Shown here: positions 50,377-59,786 of the stretch, piece after piece | Position numbering within the stretch: position 1 is the first letter of the stretch | Layout of the letters: every line of letters starts with the position of its first letter | Assembly (NCBI GenBank): GCA_024123915.1 | Contig: CP099650.1 | Span: 4,774,001 to 4,838,000, forward strand | Length of the DNA stretch: 64,000 nt | From: Oxalobacteraceae bacterium OTU3CAMAD1 | GTDB lineage: Bacteria > Pseudomonadota > Gammaproteobacteria > Burkholderiales > Burkholderiaceae_D | Direction: 5' to 3' | Position numbers and translations under genes: made by a program | Notes under the pieces: model-generated | What the model saw: the letters and a program-made list of their open reading frames with translations, nothing else | What the model was told of the DNA's origin: nothing | Database searches by the model: none

Positions 50377-51119
50377 GCATGCGCGCGCACGTCAAACCTT
50401 TCAGTGCGGTGCCGCGCGCGGTGCTCGCGCTGCTGGCGTTGACCCTGGTGCTGCAAATACTGTGGCAGGCCCTCGCCGCGCCGCCGCGCGCGCGGGCGCG
50501 GGATTTGCCGCCGGCGCCGTCGCTGGCGGCGTTGCGGCTGGCGGCGCTAGGCGAGCCGGTGGCGTTGTCCAAGTTGACCATGCTGTACGTGCAAGGCTTC
50601 GACGAGCAGGCCGGGCTGAGCATCGCCTGGCGCGATCTCGACTACGGCAAGGTCGCCCTGTGGCTGCAACGCGTGCTGGAGCTCGATCCGCGCGGCCAGT
50701 ACCCGTTGCTGGCGGCCAGCGAGGTATATGGCGCGGTCGCCGATCCGGCGCGCGCCCGCGTCATGCTTGAATTCGTTTATGCCCGCTTTGACGAAGACCC
50801 GAACCGGCGCTGGCCATGGCTGGCGCACGCGGCGCTGGTGGCCAGGCACCGGCTGCACGACCTGCCGCTGGCGCGCCGCTACGCGCAGGCGATCCGGCTG
50901 CGCGCGACCGGTCCGCAAGTCCCGGCGTGGGCGCGCGAAATGGAAGTGTTCATCCTGGAAGACATGAATGAACTCGACAGCGCCCGCGCGCTGATCGGCG
51001 GCCTGTTGCGCGACGGTTTGATCACCGATCCGCACGAGCTGAAGTTTTTATCGGACCGGCTTGATCAACTGAATCGATCAAACGCTCCGAACCTGCGGGA
51101 CGGTGGTCCCAAGCCATAA
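50373..51119 (+). CDS. Membrane-anchored helical-repeat protein of unknown function, second pilus cluster
   Basis: 248 aa; not recognised. Uncleaved signal-anchor at about 13-33 (AVPRAVLALLALTLVLQILWQAL). The rest is a periplasmic, probably all-helical region with TPR-like spacing (KVALWLQRVLELDPRGQYPLLAASEVYG; WPWLAHAALVARHRLHDLPLARRYAQAI; EMEVFILEDMNELDSARALIGGLL). Coupled to the ABC permease by ATGA, so it probably acts with it or supports pilus assembly as an MshN/PilF-like helper. Confidence 0.7.
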   Translation: MSMRAHVKPFSAVPRAVLALLALTLVLQILWQALAAPPRARARDLPPAPSLAALRLAALGEPVALSKLTMLYVQGFDEQAGLSIAWRDLDYGKVALWLQRVLELDPRGQYPLLAASEVYGAVADPARARVMLEFVYARFDEDPNRRWPWLAHAALVARHRLHDLPLARRYAQAIRLRATGPQVPAWAREMEVFILEDMNELDSARALIGGLLRDGLITDPHELKFLSDRLDQLNRSNAPNLRDGGPKP

Positions 51120-51174
51120 ACCTTGCTGTAATATAGCATCAACAAATTGCTGCACTGAAGAAAGGAATCACCCC

Positions 51175-51747
51175 ATGCGTACGCCCCCTGCCCCCCCTCT
51201 GCGCCAACGCGGCTTTACCCTGGTTGAAATCGCCATCGTGCTCGTCATCATCGGCCTGCTGCTGGGCGGCGTGTTGAAGGGACAGGGCCTGATCGACAGC
51301 GCCCGCGTCAAGAATATCATTCAGCAATCGACGTCGCTGACGGCCGCCGTCAACGCCTACCAGGACAAATTCCGCGCGCTGCCGGGTGACGATGTGCAAG
51401 GCACCAGCCATGCGCCCGGCGCCACCGGCAACGGCAACGGCGACGGCCAGATCGCCGAGTACCAACTGGCGCCGCAGCATCTGGCGCTGTCGGGCTTCAT
51501 CACCGGCTCGTTCAACGGCACCACTGATTTCATGACCAGCGCCCAGGGCGGCGCGGTGTACATCTACAATGACGTGGTCGGGGGACGCGGCGGCAACGGC
51601 GTGCGGCTCGACAATCTGCCCGATTCGTTCGCCGAGCAGGTCGACAGCAAACTCGATGACGGCAAGTTCAACACCGGCTCGGTGCGCGCGACCGGACCGT
51701 ACACCAACGACGGCAGCGTGATCCAGCGGACCGCGTTGTTCTTTTAG
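51175..51747 (+). CDS. Prepilin, probable major subunit of the second pilus
   Basis: 190 aa. Leader MRTPPAPPLRQRG, cleavage before FTLVEIAIVLVIIGLLLGGVL (Glu5). KGQGLIDSARVKNIIQQSTSLTAAVNAYQDKFRALPGDD and a Gly-rich globular part without Cys follow. An AAGGA ribosome site lies 8 bases upstream. The 55-bp gap before it (the only sizeable gap late in the cluster) holds a TAATAT -10-like box, so it could be expressed separately and more strongly, as expected for a major pilin. This role is an inference. Confidence 0.8.
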   Translation: MRTPPAPPLRQRGFTLVEIAIVLVIIGLLLGGVLKGQGLIDSARVKNIIQQSTSLTAAVNAYQDKFRALPGDDVQGTSHAPGATGNGNGDGQIAEYQLAPQHLALSGFITGSFNGTTDFMTSAQGGAVYIYNDVVGGRGGNGVRLDNLPDSFAEQVDSKLDDGKFNTGSVRATGPYTNDGSVIQRTALFF

Positions 51748-51767
51748 GTGGCTGTATTGGCGGCTCG

Positions 51768-51893
51768 GTGGCGGATTACGCGCTTCGCGCTAATCCGCCC
51801 TACGTGTCTTCGTGGTCAGTTGATTGCGCGGCCAAGGACATGTGATTCACCCTGGAGACACGTAGGGCGGATTAGCGCAGCGTAATCCGCCAC
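51768..51893. repeat. Inverted repeat pair of the REP-like family, copy B
   Basis: Arms at about 51768-51809 and 51856-51893 in inverted orientation, each with TAATCCGCCCTACGTGTCT or its complement and an internal hairpin. Spacer about 46 bases. It occupies the gap between the last prepilin gene and the hybrid kinase and could stop or stabilise transcripts. Confidence 0.88.
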
Positions 51894-52006
51894 GCGCCGC
51901 CTGCGGATTCTCCTCCAGTCCAGGACAAAACACTTTCTGAAACTGCCAGGCTCGGCTACTATCCTCCTGCCAGCCTGATATCAACCGGTTGCCGGGAGCC
52001 CTCCAC

Positions 52007-55000
52007 GTGCCAGTGCCAGTGCCAGAAAGAAAACCCAGTCCCCCCCTGCCTTCGATCCGCTCGCAGATCGCGCTGCTCGTGCTGGCGTGCGCGTTGCCGG
52101 CGGCGGTGGGCTTCGGCGCCGTGGTGCGGCAGTTCTACAGCCGCGAACGCGCCACCCTGATGGAGGACACCCGCCAGGCCGCGCGCATGGTGGCCGCCGC
52201 CATCGACCGCGACCTGATCCAGAGCGAGGGCGCGGCCATGGCGCTGGCGACCTCGCCCAGCATCCGCGAAATCGACAAGGGCGGATTGCGGGTCCAGGCC
52301 GGTGGCCTGCTGGGGCCGCAATTTCCCGCATCGCAATTTTTATTGAGCGACGAGACCGGCGGCGTGGCCATGCACGTCGGCGCGCCGTTGCCGGACACCT
52401 TCAACCAGGTCAACAACAGCAAACGGCTGGCGCCGCTGTTCCACAGCGCCCGCCCGCAGCTGTCGATCATCTACGTCGCCGGCAGCGCGCTGCTGGCGGT
52501 CGACGTGCCGGTGTTCATCGACACCCACGTGGCGTACGCCATGACCGTCCTGCTCAAGCCGGACCGACTGACGGCCATCCTGCGCGACGAGAAAATCCAG
52601 CCGCACCAGTCGATGACCTTGTACGACGGCGACGGCACCATCGTGGCGCAGGCCGGCGGACCGCGCCAGGTGCTGGGCCAGCCGGCCGACGCCACCCTGC
52701 GCGCCCGGCTGCTGCAATCGTCCGACGCGCTGCTGGCGACCGAGGACACCGAGGGCACGCCGGTCTACCTGGGCTACAGCCGCTCGCCCGTCAGCGGCGC
52801 CACCGTCGCCATCGCCACGCCGCAGGCCAAGGCGCTGGAGGAACTGCTGCGCGCCGTCACCACCATCTCGCTGGCCATGGGGCTGGTGCTGCTGGCCGGC
52901 TTTTCGCTGGCGTGGTTCGTCGGCGGACGCATCGCGCGCTCGGTGCGCGATCTGGTCGGCCCGGCCGAGGCGCTGGCCAGCGGCGCGCCGTTCACCGTGC
53001 AACCGATGAGTTTTCGCGAGGCGCAGGCGGTGGCAGACGCCTTCCACGCGCTCGAGGGCGACCTGCGGGCCCACCGCCACGAACTGGAAAAGCTGGTCGA
53101 CGAGCGCACCTCGCAACTGGAAAAGTCGCGCGCCCAGCTTGAAACACTGTACGCCACCGCCCCCGTCGGCCTGAGCTATGTCGACAGCGAGCTGCGGGTA
53201 ATCCGCATCAACGACTACATGGCGGCGTTGAACGGACAAAAAGTGGTGGCCCACCTGGGCCGCCACCTCAGCGACATGATCACCGACACCAACGTGCGGC
53301 AAGGCGTGCTGGCCGACTACCGCACCGTACTCGACACGGGGCGGCCGCTGACCGGCATCGAGCGCTCCGGCTACACGGCGGCCAACCCCAAGCAACTGTC
53401 CCATTGGGTGCTGAGCTACTACCCGCAGTTCGACCAGGACGGCAAGATCAGCGCCATCACCAGCCTGCTGCTGGACGTGACCGACCAGAAGCGCGTGGCG
53501 GCCGAGCTGCTGCAGTCGCGCCAGCTGTTCAGCTCTGTCGTGGAGCACATGCCGGCGATGATCTTCCTCAAGCGTGCCTCCGATCTGCGCTACGATATGT
53601 TCAACCGCTACGGCGCCCTGTTGCTCGGCCACACCAGCGGCGAGCCGTTGATCGGCAAAAACGACTACGATTTCGTGCCGGCCGAGCAGGCCGAACTCTA
53701 CGCCGCCGGCGACCGCGGCGTGCTGGCCTCGCCCCCCGGCGAGATCACCGAGATCGCCGAGGAGCCCATCACCACCGTCGGCGGCCAGACGCGCTACCTG
53801 ACCACGCGCAAGGTGGCGCTGCGCGACGAGCACGGCGTGGCCACCCACGTGCTGGGCATCTCGCTCGACATCACCGAGCGCAAGCAGGCCAAGGAGGCGC
53901 TGCGCGCCACCATCGAGCGCCTGGGCGAAAGCGAACAGTTCGTGCGCACCGTGACCGACAACCTGCCCGGCATGGTGGCCTACTGGGACGCCGGCCTGTG
54001 CTGCCGGTTCGCCAACCGCTACTTCCTCGAGTGGTACCAGCTGAGCCTGGAGCAGATGATGGGCGCGCGCATGGCCGACGTGCTCGGCGAGCGGCAATAC
54101 GCCGACAACGCGCCCTACGTGCAGGCCGCGCTCCAGGGCGAGCCGCAGGGCTTCGCCAGCGAGCTGACCTGGCCCTCCGGCCAGCTGAGCTACACCTGGG
54201 TCAACTACATCCCCGACATCGGCCAGTACGGCGAGGTGCGCGGCTTTTTCGTGCTGGTGTCGGACGTGACCGAACTGAAGGAAACCGAGCTGCACCTGCA
54301 GGAACTGAACGTCGAACTGGTGCTCGCGCGCGACCGCGCCGAGGCCGCCAGCCGCGCCAAGAGCGAGTTCCTGGCCAATATGAGCCACGAGATCCGCACG
54401 CCGATGAACGCCATCATCGGCCTGGCCCGGCTGCTGCAAGAGGCCGGGCTGGGGCCGCGCGAGCGCGGCTACCTGGACAAGATCCAGCTGGCCACGCAGT
54501 CGCTGCTGAGCCTGGTGAACGACGTACTGGACTTCTCGCGGGTCGAGGCCGGCCAGCTCGCGCTCGAGCACGCGAACTTCCAGCTCGAACAGATCCTCGA
54601 CAGCATCAGCGTGCTCATCAGCGGCAGCGCATCCGACAAGGGCGTCGAGCTGGTGTTCGAGATCGACCCCAGCCTGCCCAACGAGCTGGCGGGCGACCCG
54701 ATGCGGCTGCAGCAGGTCTTGCTCAATCTGCTGAGCAACGCCATCAAGTTCACCGCCGAGGGCGAGGTGGTGCTGTCGGTGCGGCGGGCCGCCACGGCGC
54801 GCCCGGACGAGCGCGCGCTGCTGATCGAGTTCCGCGTGCGCGACACTGGCGTCGGCATCCCCGCCGAGCAACAGGCCCACATCTTCGACGCCTTCTCGCA
54901 GGCCGACAGCAGCACCAGCCGCAAGTTCGGCGGCGTCGGGCTGGGGCTGGCGATCTGCCGCCAGCTGGCCGACATGATGGGCGGCGCGATCGAGGTGCGC

Positions 55001-56584
55001 AGCGAGGCCGGCCACGGCGCCGAGTTCCTGTTCTCCTGCCCGTTCGAATGCCTGGCCGCGCCGGCGGCGCCGGTTATCCCGGCGGCGGCGGCCGCGCTGT
55101 CGCTGCTGATCGTCGACGACAGCGCCAGCGTGCGCGCCGCGCTGCAAGCGGCCTGCGCCCACCTGGGCTGGAGCGCGGCCGTCGCCGCCGACGCCCCGGC
55201 GGCGCTGGCCATGCTGCACGAGAGCCATCGTATGGAGCGCCCCTACGGCCTGTTGTTGCTCGACCGCGACATGCCCGGCATGGACGGCCCGGCGCTGCTC
55301 CAGCACATCCACGCCAGCATGGCGCTGCCGTTGCCGCCGGTGCTGATGATGGTCACCGAACACCTGGCGGCGGCCGAGGCGCAGCACGCAGGCAGCCTGG
55401 GGCTGGCGGGCATCCTGTCCAAGCCGGTCACCCCGGCGCGGCTACTGGCGCGCGTCGCCGCGCTGCTGGGCGGCGACGCCGGCGGCCCGGCGGATGGAAC
55501 GGAGGCGGCCTCGCCGCTGCACGGCCGGCTGGCCGGCATGCGCATCCTGCTGGTCGAGGACAACGAGATCAACCAGGAAGTGGCGCAGTACATCCTTCTG
55601 CACGCCGGCGCCACCGTCGACGTGCGAAGCAACGGCCAGTTGGCGGTGGACTTGCTGACGGCCGAACCGGACCGCTACGACGTGGTGCTGATGGATGTGC
55701 AAATGCCGGTGCTTAACGGCTATGACGCCACGGCGGCGTTGCGCGCGGCCGGCCTGAGCTTGCCGGTGGTGGCCATGACCGCCAACGTCATGGAGGACGA
55801 CCGCCGCCGCGCCCAGGCCGCCGGCATGGACGCCCACGTCGCCAAGCCGATCGATGTGGAGGACCTGATCGCCGTGCTCACCGGCCTGGTGCCATCGGCG
55901 GCGCCGGGCGGGGTAGAGGCAGCCGGCGCGACGCCATCGCCACCGGCCACGGCTGTCACGGCCGATCCGGCGCCCGCCACGGCCGCCCGCCCCGACACCG
56001 CCCTGCCCGGCATCGACGTCGACGCCGCGCTGGCCCGCCTTGGCGGCGACCGCGGAGCGCTGGCGGCGCTGCTGCGCCGCTTCGAACAATCCCAGGGCGG
56101 CACAGTGGACGAGGTGCGCGCGCTGCTGGCCGACGGCCAGCCCCAGCAGGCGGCGCAGGCGCTGCACCGGCTGCGCGGCGTCGCCTCCAACCTCGGCGCC
56201 GGCGATGTCGCCCGGCTGAGTGCGCTTGTCGAAACCGCCCTCCACCAGGGCGGCGAGGCCGACAGTGGCGGGCTCGACACGGCGCTGGACCAGCTGGCGA
56301 CCGCGCTGGACGTGGTCACCGCCTCGATACGGGGGATGGCGGCGGCGAACCAGGATATGCCGGTTGGCAACACCGATGCGTCCGATTTACCGCAAAAGCT
56401 GGCGGAGCTGCAAAGTTTGCTTCAGAATAACAACCTGAAGGCCTTGGAGCACTTCCGGGAGCTGCGGCCCGCCCTCGCAGCGACGGCGCAATCGGGCGCC
56501 TTGGCGGAAGCAGTTGAAACACTTGATTTCAGCACTGCGGCTAAACTGGTGGAGAATATGTTGCAGCGAAAGGAAAGTGCATGA
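52007..56584 (+). CDS. Hybrid sensor histidine kinase (dCache-HAMP-PAS3-HisKA-HATPase-REC2-HPt)
   Basis: 1525 aa. Transmembrane helix (about 20-40), periplasmic sensor domain (about 40-285), second helix (about 290-312), HAMP, three PAS segments (about 378-500, 505-635, 642-770), HisKA with His794 in [10 protein letters not shown], and HATPase_c (NAIKF, DTGVGI, GVGLGL). Two receiver domains (Asp1086 in LLDRDMPG, Asp1230 in [11 protein letters not shown]) and a C-terminal HPt with His1387 in LHRLRG follow. The complete BarA-type phosphorelay is therefore in one chain. The GTG at 52007 has GGGAG 8 bases upstream; a TTG six codons earlier is possible. ATGA overlap with the cyclase gene suggests it controls that protein. 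Confidence 0.93.
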   Translation: MPVPVPERKPSPPLPSIRSQIALLVLACALPAAVGFGAVVRQFYSRERATLMEDTRQAARMVAAAIDRDLIQSEGAAMALATSPSIREIDKGGLRVQAGGLLGPQFPASQFLLSDETGGVAMHVGAPLPDTFNQVNNSKRLAPLFHSARPQLSIIYVAGSALLAVDVPVFIDTHVAYAMTVLLKPDRLTAILRDEKIQPHQSMTLYDGDGTIVAQAGGPRQVLGQPADATLRARLLQSSDALLATEDTEGTPVYLGYSRSPVSGATVAIATPQAKALEELLRAVTTISLAMGLVLLAGFSLAWFVGGRIARSVRDLVGPAEALASGAPFTVQPMSFREAQAVADAFHALEGDLRAHRHELEKLVDERTSQLEKSRAQLETLYATAPVGLSYVDSELRVIRINDYMAALNGQKVVAHLGRHLSDMITDTNVRQGVLADYRTVLDTGRPLTGIERSGYTAANPKQLSHWVLSYYPQFDQDGKISAITSLLLDVTDQKRVAAELLQSRQLFSSVVEHMPAMIFLKRASDLRYDMFNRYGALLLGHTSGEPLIGKNDYDFVPAEQAELYAAGDRGVLASPPGEITEIAEEPITTVGGQTRYLTTRKVALRDEHGVATHVLGISLDITERKQAKEALRATIERLGESEQFVRTVTDNLPGMVAYWDAGLCCRFANRYFLEWYQLSLEQMMGARMADVLGERQYADNAPYVQAALQGEPQGFASELTWPSGQLSYTWVNYIPDIGQYGEVRGFFVLVSDVTELKETELHLQELNVELVLARDRAEAASRAKSEFLANMSHEIRTPMNAIIGLARLLQEAGLGPRERGYLDKIQLATQSLLSLVNDVLDFSRVEAGQLALEHANFQLEQILDSISVLISGSASDKGVELVFEIDPSLPNELAGDPMRLQQVLLNLLSNAIKFTAEGEVVLSVRRAATARPDERALLIEFRVRDTGVGIPAEQQAHIFDAFSQADSSTSRKFGGVGLGLAICRQLADMMGGAIEVRSEAGHGAEFLFSCPFECLAAPAAPVIPAAAAALSLLIVDDSASVRAALQAACAHLGWSAAVAADAPAALAMLHESHRMERPYGLLLLDRDMPGMDGPALLQHIHASMALPLPPVLMMVTEHLAAAEAQHAGSLGLAGILSKPVTPARLLARVAALLGGDAGGPADGTEAASPLHGRLAGMRILLVEDNEINQEVAQYILLHAGATVDVRSNGQLAVDLLTAEPDRYDVVLMDVQMPVLNGYDATAALRAAGLSLPVVAMTANVMEDDRRRAQAAGMDAHVAKPIDVEDLIAVLTGLVPSAAPGGVEAAGATPSPPATAVTADPAPATAARPDTALPGIDVDAALARLGGDRGALAALLRRFEQSQGGTVDEVRALLADGQPQQAAQALHRLRGVASNLGAGDVARLSALVETALHQGGEADSGGLDTALDQLATALDVVTASIRGMAAANQDMPVGNTDASDLPQKLAELQSLLQNNNLKALEHFRELRPALAATAQSGALAEAVETLDFSTAAKLVENMLQRKESA

Positions 56585-57498
56585 GTTGGACCGACCTGGC
56601 CAGGAATGGGCGCATCCTCGTGGTGGACGACGCCATGGAGAACATCCAGATCCTGCACCATGCGCTGCGCGACGAACATGAGGTGCTGTTCGCGCTCGAC
56701 GGCGAAAAGGCGCTCGACATCGCGCTGGCCCAGCAACCGGACCTGATCCTGCTCGACGCCGTCATGCCCGGCATGGACGGCTACGCCGTCTGCGGCGCGC
56801 TGCGCGCCTCGCCCCGGTTGCAGGACATCCCGATCATCTTCGTCACCGCCCTCAGCCAGCCCGAGGACGAGACCCGCGCGCTCGAGGCCGGCGCCGTCGA
56901 CTTCATCAGCAAGCCGTTCAACGTGGCCGTGGTGCGCGCGCGCGTGCGCAGCCAGCTGACCATCAAGCGCCAGGCCGACGCCATGCGCGAGCTGAGCCTG
57001 ACCGACGGCCTGACCGGCGTGGCCAACCGCCGCCACTTCAACGACACCATCGACGCCGAATGGCGCCGCTGCGCGCGCGCCGGCCTGCCGCTGTCGGTGA
57101 TCATGATCGACATCGACCACTTCAAGCTCTACAACGACCACTACGGTCACCAGGCCGGCGACGCCTGCCTGCAGCAAATCAGCGCGGCGATGAAGGGGTG
57201 CGCCTCGCGGCCGCAGGATTTGCTGGCCCGCTACGGCGGCGAGGAATTCATCCTGTTGCTGCCGCAGGAAGGCGCCGAGGGTACGCAGGTGGTCGCCAGC
57301 CGCATCATCGACGTGGTGCGCAAGCTCAATCTGGCGCACGCGGCCTCGCCGACGGCGCCCTACGTGTCGATCAGCATGGGCCTGGCGACAGCGGTGCCGC
57401 CGCTCGACAGCCAGGACGCCAGCGCCGTGGTGCGCGCCGCCGACGCCCGGCTGTACGTCGCCAAGCAAAACGGCCGCAACCGCTACTTCGCCGACTGA
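56581..57498 (+). CDS. Response regulator diguanylate cyclase (REC-GGDEF, PleD/WspR type)
   Basis: 305 aa. Receiver domain with phospho-acceptor Asp59 (LLDAVMPGMDG) and a Lys in FISKPFN, a short helix linker, and a GGDEF domain with active-site GGEEF (219-223). An intact inhibitory site RPQD (210-213) lies five residues before it. It should make c-di-GMP when phosphorylated, with product feedback. Translationally coupled to the hybrid kinase, its likely phosphodonor. Close to two pilus machines, one of which has a c-di-GMP-binding ATPase. Confidence 0.95.
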   Translation: MSWTDLARNGRILVVDDAMENIQILHHALRDEHEVLFALDGEKALDIALAQQPDLILLDAVMPGMDGYAVCGALRASPRLQDIPIIFVTALSQPEDETRALEAGAVDFISKPFNVAVVRARVRSQLTIKRQADAMRELSLTDGLTGVANRRHFNDTIDAEWRRCARAGLPLSVIMIDIDHFKLYNDHYGHQAGDACLQQISAAMKGCASRPQDLLARYGGEEFILLLPQEGAEGTQVVASRIIDVVRKLNLAHAASPTAPYVSISMGLATAVPPLDSQDASAVVRAADARLYVAKQNGRNRYFAD

Positions 57499-57523
57499 CG
57501 TGCCGCACGGTAGGATCGATATA

Positions 57524-57552
57524 TTGATCTTATTGCAATTCACCCCTAGAAT
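57524..57552 (+). promoter_or_regulatory. Sigma-70-like promoter of the OmpA-like gene
   Basis: -35 TTGATC (57524-57529), 17-bp spacer, -10 TAGAAT (57547-57552), 35 bp before the GTG start. Confidence 0.55.
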
Positions 57553-57586
57553 CGGACTGATCATTCATTCTTGACAAGGGACCCAC

Positions 57587-58600
57587 GTGCGCACGCCTCG
57601 ACTTCTCGCCTTCACGCTTTTCACCGGCATCGCCGCCCTTGCCCCCTTCGCCCACGGCCAGATGCCGGCGCAGGACACGGTCAAAGGCGCCCAGGACCAC
57701 CCTTTGCTGTCGCGCTTTGAAGGCTCCAAGCTGGTCGGTTACGGCGTCAAGGAATTCGACGAAGTCATGCTCCCGGCCGGCAAGCGTATCGCCAACAAGG
57801 ACGGCAAGGCCGCGTTCGAAAGCGCGTTGCAGCTCGAAGGCAAATACACCCGCATCGCCTACAACTATCCGAAAGAGCGCTCGTCGCTGGAAGTCATGCG
57901 CAACTACCAGGCCGCGCTCGACAAGGCCGGGCTGAAGGTGCTTTTTAGCTGCGTCAAGGAAGCTTGCGGCGGCGACTTCGGCCAGTTCTTCCTGGACAAG
58001 CGCGTCGGCGACAACTTCATCAAGGGCCCGGAAGCGAACTGGTCGCCGTTCAACAACGGCCGCAACGACAGCCGCTACCTGCTCGCCAAGGGTACGCGGC
58101 CGGATGGCGCGCTGGTCCACGTCGGCGTGTACGTGGTCTCGCCGGTGCAGGACAAGAACGGCGGCGTGTATCTGGAGATCGTCGAAGCCAAGGCCATGGA
58201 GGGCGGCAAGGTCTCCGCCAGCCTGAACGCGGCAGATATGGCCAAAGGCATCGCCGCCGAGGGCAAGGTCGCTGTGTACGGCGTCTACTTCGACACCGAC
58301 AAGGCCGACGTCAAGCCGGACTCGAAAGCGGCGCTGGCCGAGATGGCCAAGCTGTTGCAGCAAGATGCCAAGCTAAAGGTGTACGTGGTGGGCCATACCG
58401 ACAACCAGGGCGGGCTGTCGCACAACGTCGAGCTGTCGCAAAAGCGCGCCGAATCGGTGGTCAAGGCCTTGGCAGCGGACTACAAGATCGACGCCAAGCG
58501 CCTAAGCGCCAAAGGCGTCGCCTCGTACTCGCCGGTAGCCTCGAACGACGCCGACGCCGGCCGCGAAAAAAACCGCCGCGTCGAGCTGGTGAAACAATAA
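57587..58600 (+). CDS. OmpA-family outer-membrane/periplasmic protein with DUF4892-like domain
   Basis: 337 aa. Signal peptide (LLAFTLFTGIAALAPFAHGQ). An N-terminal domain of about 190 residues begins DHPLLSRFEGSKLVGYGVKEFDEVMLP and continues KYTRIAYNYPKERSSLEVMRNYQ, like DUF4892 proteins. A C-terminal OmpA peptidoglycan-binding domain (about 222-337) has YFDTDKADVKPDS, VVGHTDNQG and NRRVELV. GTG start with AAGGG 6 bases upstream. Likely a cell-envelope protein that contacts peptidoglycan; precise role unknown. Confidence 0.87.
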   Translation: MRTPRLLAFTLFTGIAALAPFAHGQMPAQDTVKGAQDHPLLSRFEGSKLVGYGVKEFDEVMLPAGKRIANKDGKAAFESALQLEGKYTRIAYNYPKERSSLEVMRNYQAALDKAGLKVLFSCVKEACGGDFGQFFLDKRVGDNFIKGPEANWSPFNNGRNDSRYLLAKGTRPDGALVHVGVYVVSPVQDKNGGVYLEIVEAKAMEGGKVSASLNAADMAKGIAAEGKVAVYGVYFDTDKADVKPDSKAALAEMAKLLQQDAKLKVYVVGHTDNQGGLSHNVELSQKRAESVVKALAADYKIDAKRLSAKGVASYSPVASNDADAGREKNRRVELVKQ

Positions 58601-58697
58601 CTCAATCCAAAACACGGGCCGCGCGCAAAAGGCCACAGACCGCCCAAATACCGTAGAGACACGTATGACGGTCGGCTCTCGCCTGTGCGGCCATACC

Positions 58698-59237
58698 TCA
58701 AGCGAGACTAGGGAAAATAACCGGTACTGCATACAACCCCAACATGTTATTGAGCGAATGGGCTGTGTACGATGCCCAGAACGCCGGGAGGTACCCCCAT
58801 GGCCGCATTATCACATAGCTTAAACTGAATAGACCGCCTACAACTGACGCCCCTATGCCATGGCCGACTCCGCCATTTATATAATGACCGAGTCCAAAAA
58901 CAATCGCGCCGAGGATTATGCAAGCTACTTCATTGAGGCCTACGCGTTTCGCCAGCTCTATAGGAAATAGTTGAGCCATTAGGGTTTCCCCGAAAGGGAA
59001 TATCAAAACCCCATAAAAAAACAGAGCCACAGGACCAAGACTGGAAAGATGTGCCGCAGCCGAAGGCCCGAGAACTTCAGGAGAAGATAGAATCAGCATC
59101 AGGCTGACAACAACGGTTCCTGACACGGCGCTCGTTATCCCAATGAGAGACCCTACGAAAACCGCGAAACGATACGGTTGAGAGTCGACCTGGGAAGCAG
59201 GCCATCGCTTCGAAAAAATCAGGTTGTAGGCGCTCAT
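58698..59237 (-). CDS. CPBP/Abi-like intramembrane protein
   Basis: 179 aa, highly hydrophobic, about five helices. CPBP-type motifs: FGETLMAQ in place of the glutamate motif EExxxR (only one Glu and no Arg), FGLGH for FxxxH, and HSLNN for HxxxN. The two histidine motifs are kept but the first motif is degenerate, so protease activity is doubtful. The DNA is visibly less GC-rich than the surrounding core genes, which suggests acquisition. Divergent from nothing: the next plus-strand gene ends before it. Confidence 0.6.
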   Translation of the reverse strand: MSAYNLIFSKRWPASQVDSQPYRFAVFVGSLIGITSAVSGTVVVSLMLILSSPEVLGPSAAAHLSSLGPVALFFYGVLIFPFGETLMAQLFPIELAKRVGLNEVACIILGAIVFGLGHYINGGVGHGIGASVVGGLFSLSYVIMRPWGYLPAFWASYTAHSLNNMLGLYAVPVIFPSLA

Positions 59238-59321
59238 GCAAGATGCCTCTCTAAAGTTACGGCTGCTATCAGGTCTGTGGGGTGAACAGCAACCTATTTA
59301 CGCCGTGGCACCAGCCAAATT

Positions 59322-59696
59322 TTATTCTTTCTTTTTCATCAGACCAGCCAATGAGGCAAACGGATTATGCGTTGCCGGCGCGACCTCGGCCGATTTCAAA
59401 CTAAGTCCCCGGTCGGCCTCAAGATAACGCGAGTGTTCGTTATCGTGGCAGTAAAGGCACAGCAGTTCCCAGTTGCTGCCATCAGGCGGATTGTTGTCGT
59501 GATTGTGGTCACGATGGTGCACAGTAAGTTGCGACACATTGGCATGCGTGAATTCGCGCATGCAGCGCCCACACACCCACGGATACATTTTCAGCGAGCG
59601 CTCGCGATAGCCCAGCTCGCGCTGGTCGGCAGCACGCCGTGCGTCCGCCACAATTTTGTCCAGCCGCGCAGCGTCCGGTTTTTTCCCAACGGTCAT
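59322..59696 (-). CDS. yajD: HNH nuclease YajD
   Basis: 124 aa. HNH/zinc-finger nuclease family protein: VCGRC (first Cys pair), LTVHHRDHNHDNNPPDGSNW (catalytic His region), LLCLYCHDNEHSRY (second Cys pair and His). Length and motif order match YajD. A C-terminal tail ends in KKKE. Cellular role of the family is poorly defined. Lower GC than the core genes nearby. Confidence 0.9.
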   Translation of the reverse strand: MTVGKKPDAARLDKIVADARRAADQRELGYRERSLKMYPWVCGRCMREFTHANVSQLTVHHRDHNHDNNPPDGSNWELLCLYCHDNEHSRYLEADRGLSLKSAEVAPATHNPFASLAGLMKKKE

Positions 59697-59786
59697 GCTT
59701 ATTTCCTTCCTAGCTGTTACGTGTTGCCGCCAACGCGGCTACTTGGTTCCTATGAGCAAGGATATCATGTTGCCGAAGTGAAAGGC

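Noticed and set aside
52340..55387. 1015-codon minus-strand open frame
   Set aside because: Shadow of the hybrid kinase, which shows all expected kinase, receiver and HPt motifs in the plus frame.
58640..58690. GAGACACGTA-like fragment between the OmpA-like and CPBP-like genes
   Set aside because: Only about ten bases match the inner end of the REP-like family, with no hairpin or partner arm; could be a remnant but is not supportable.
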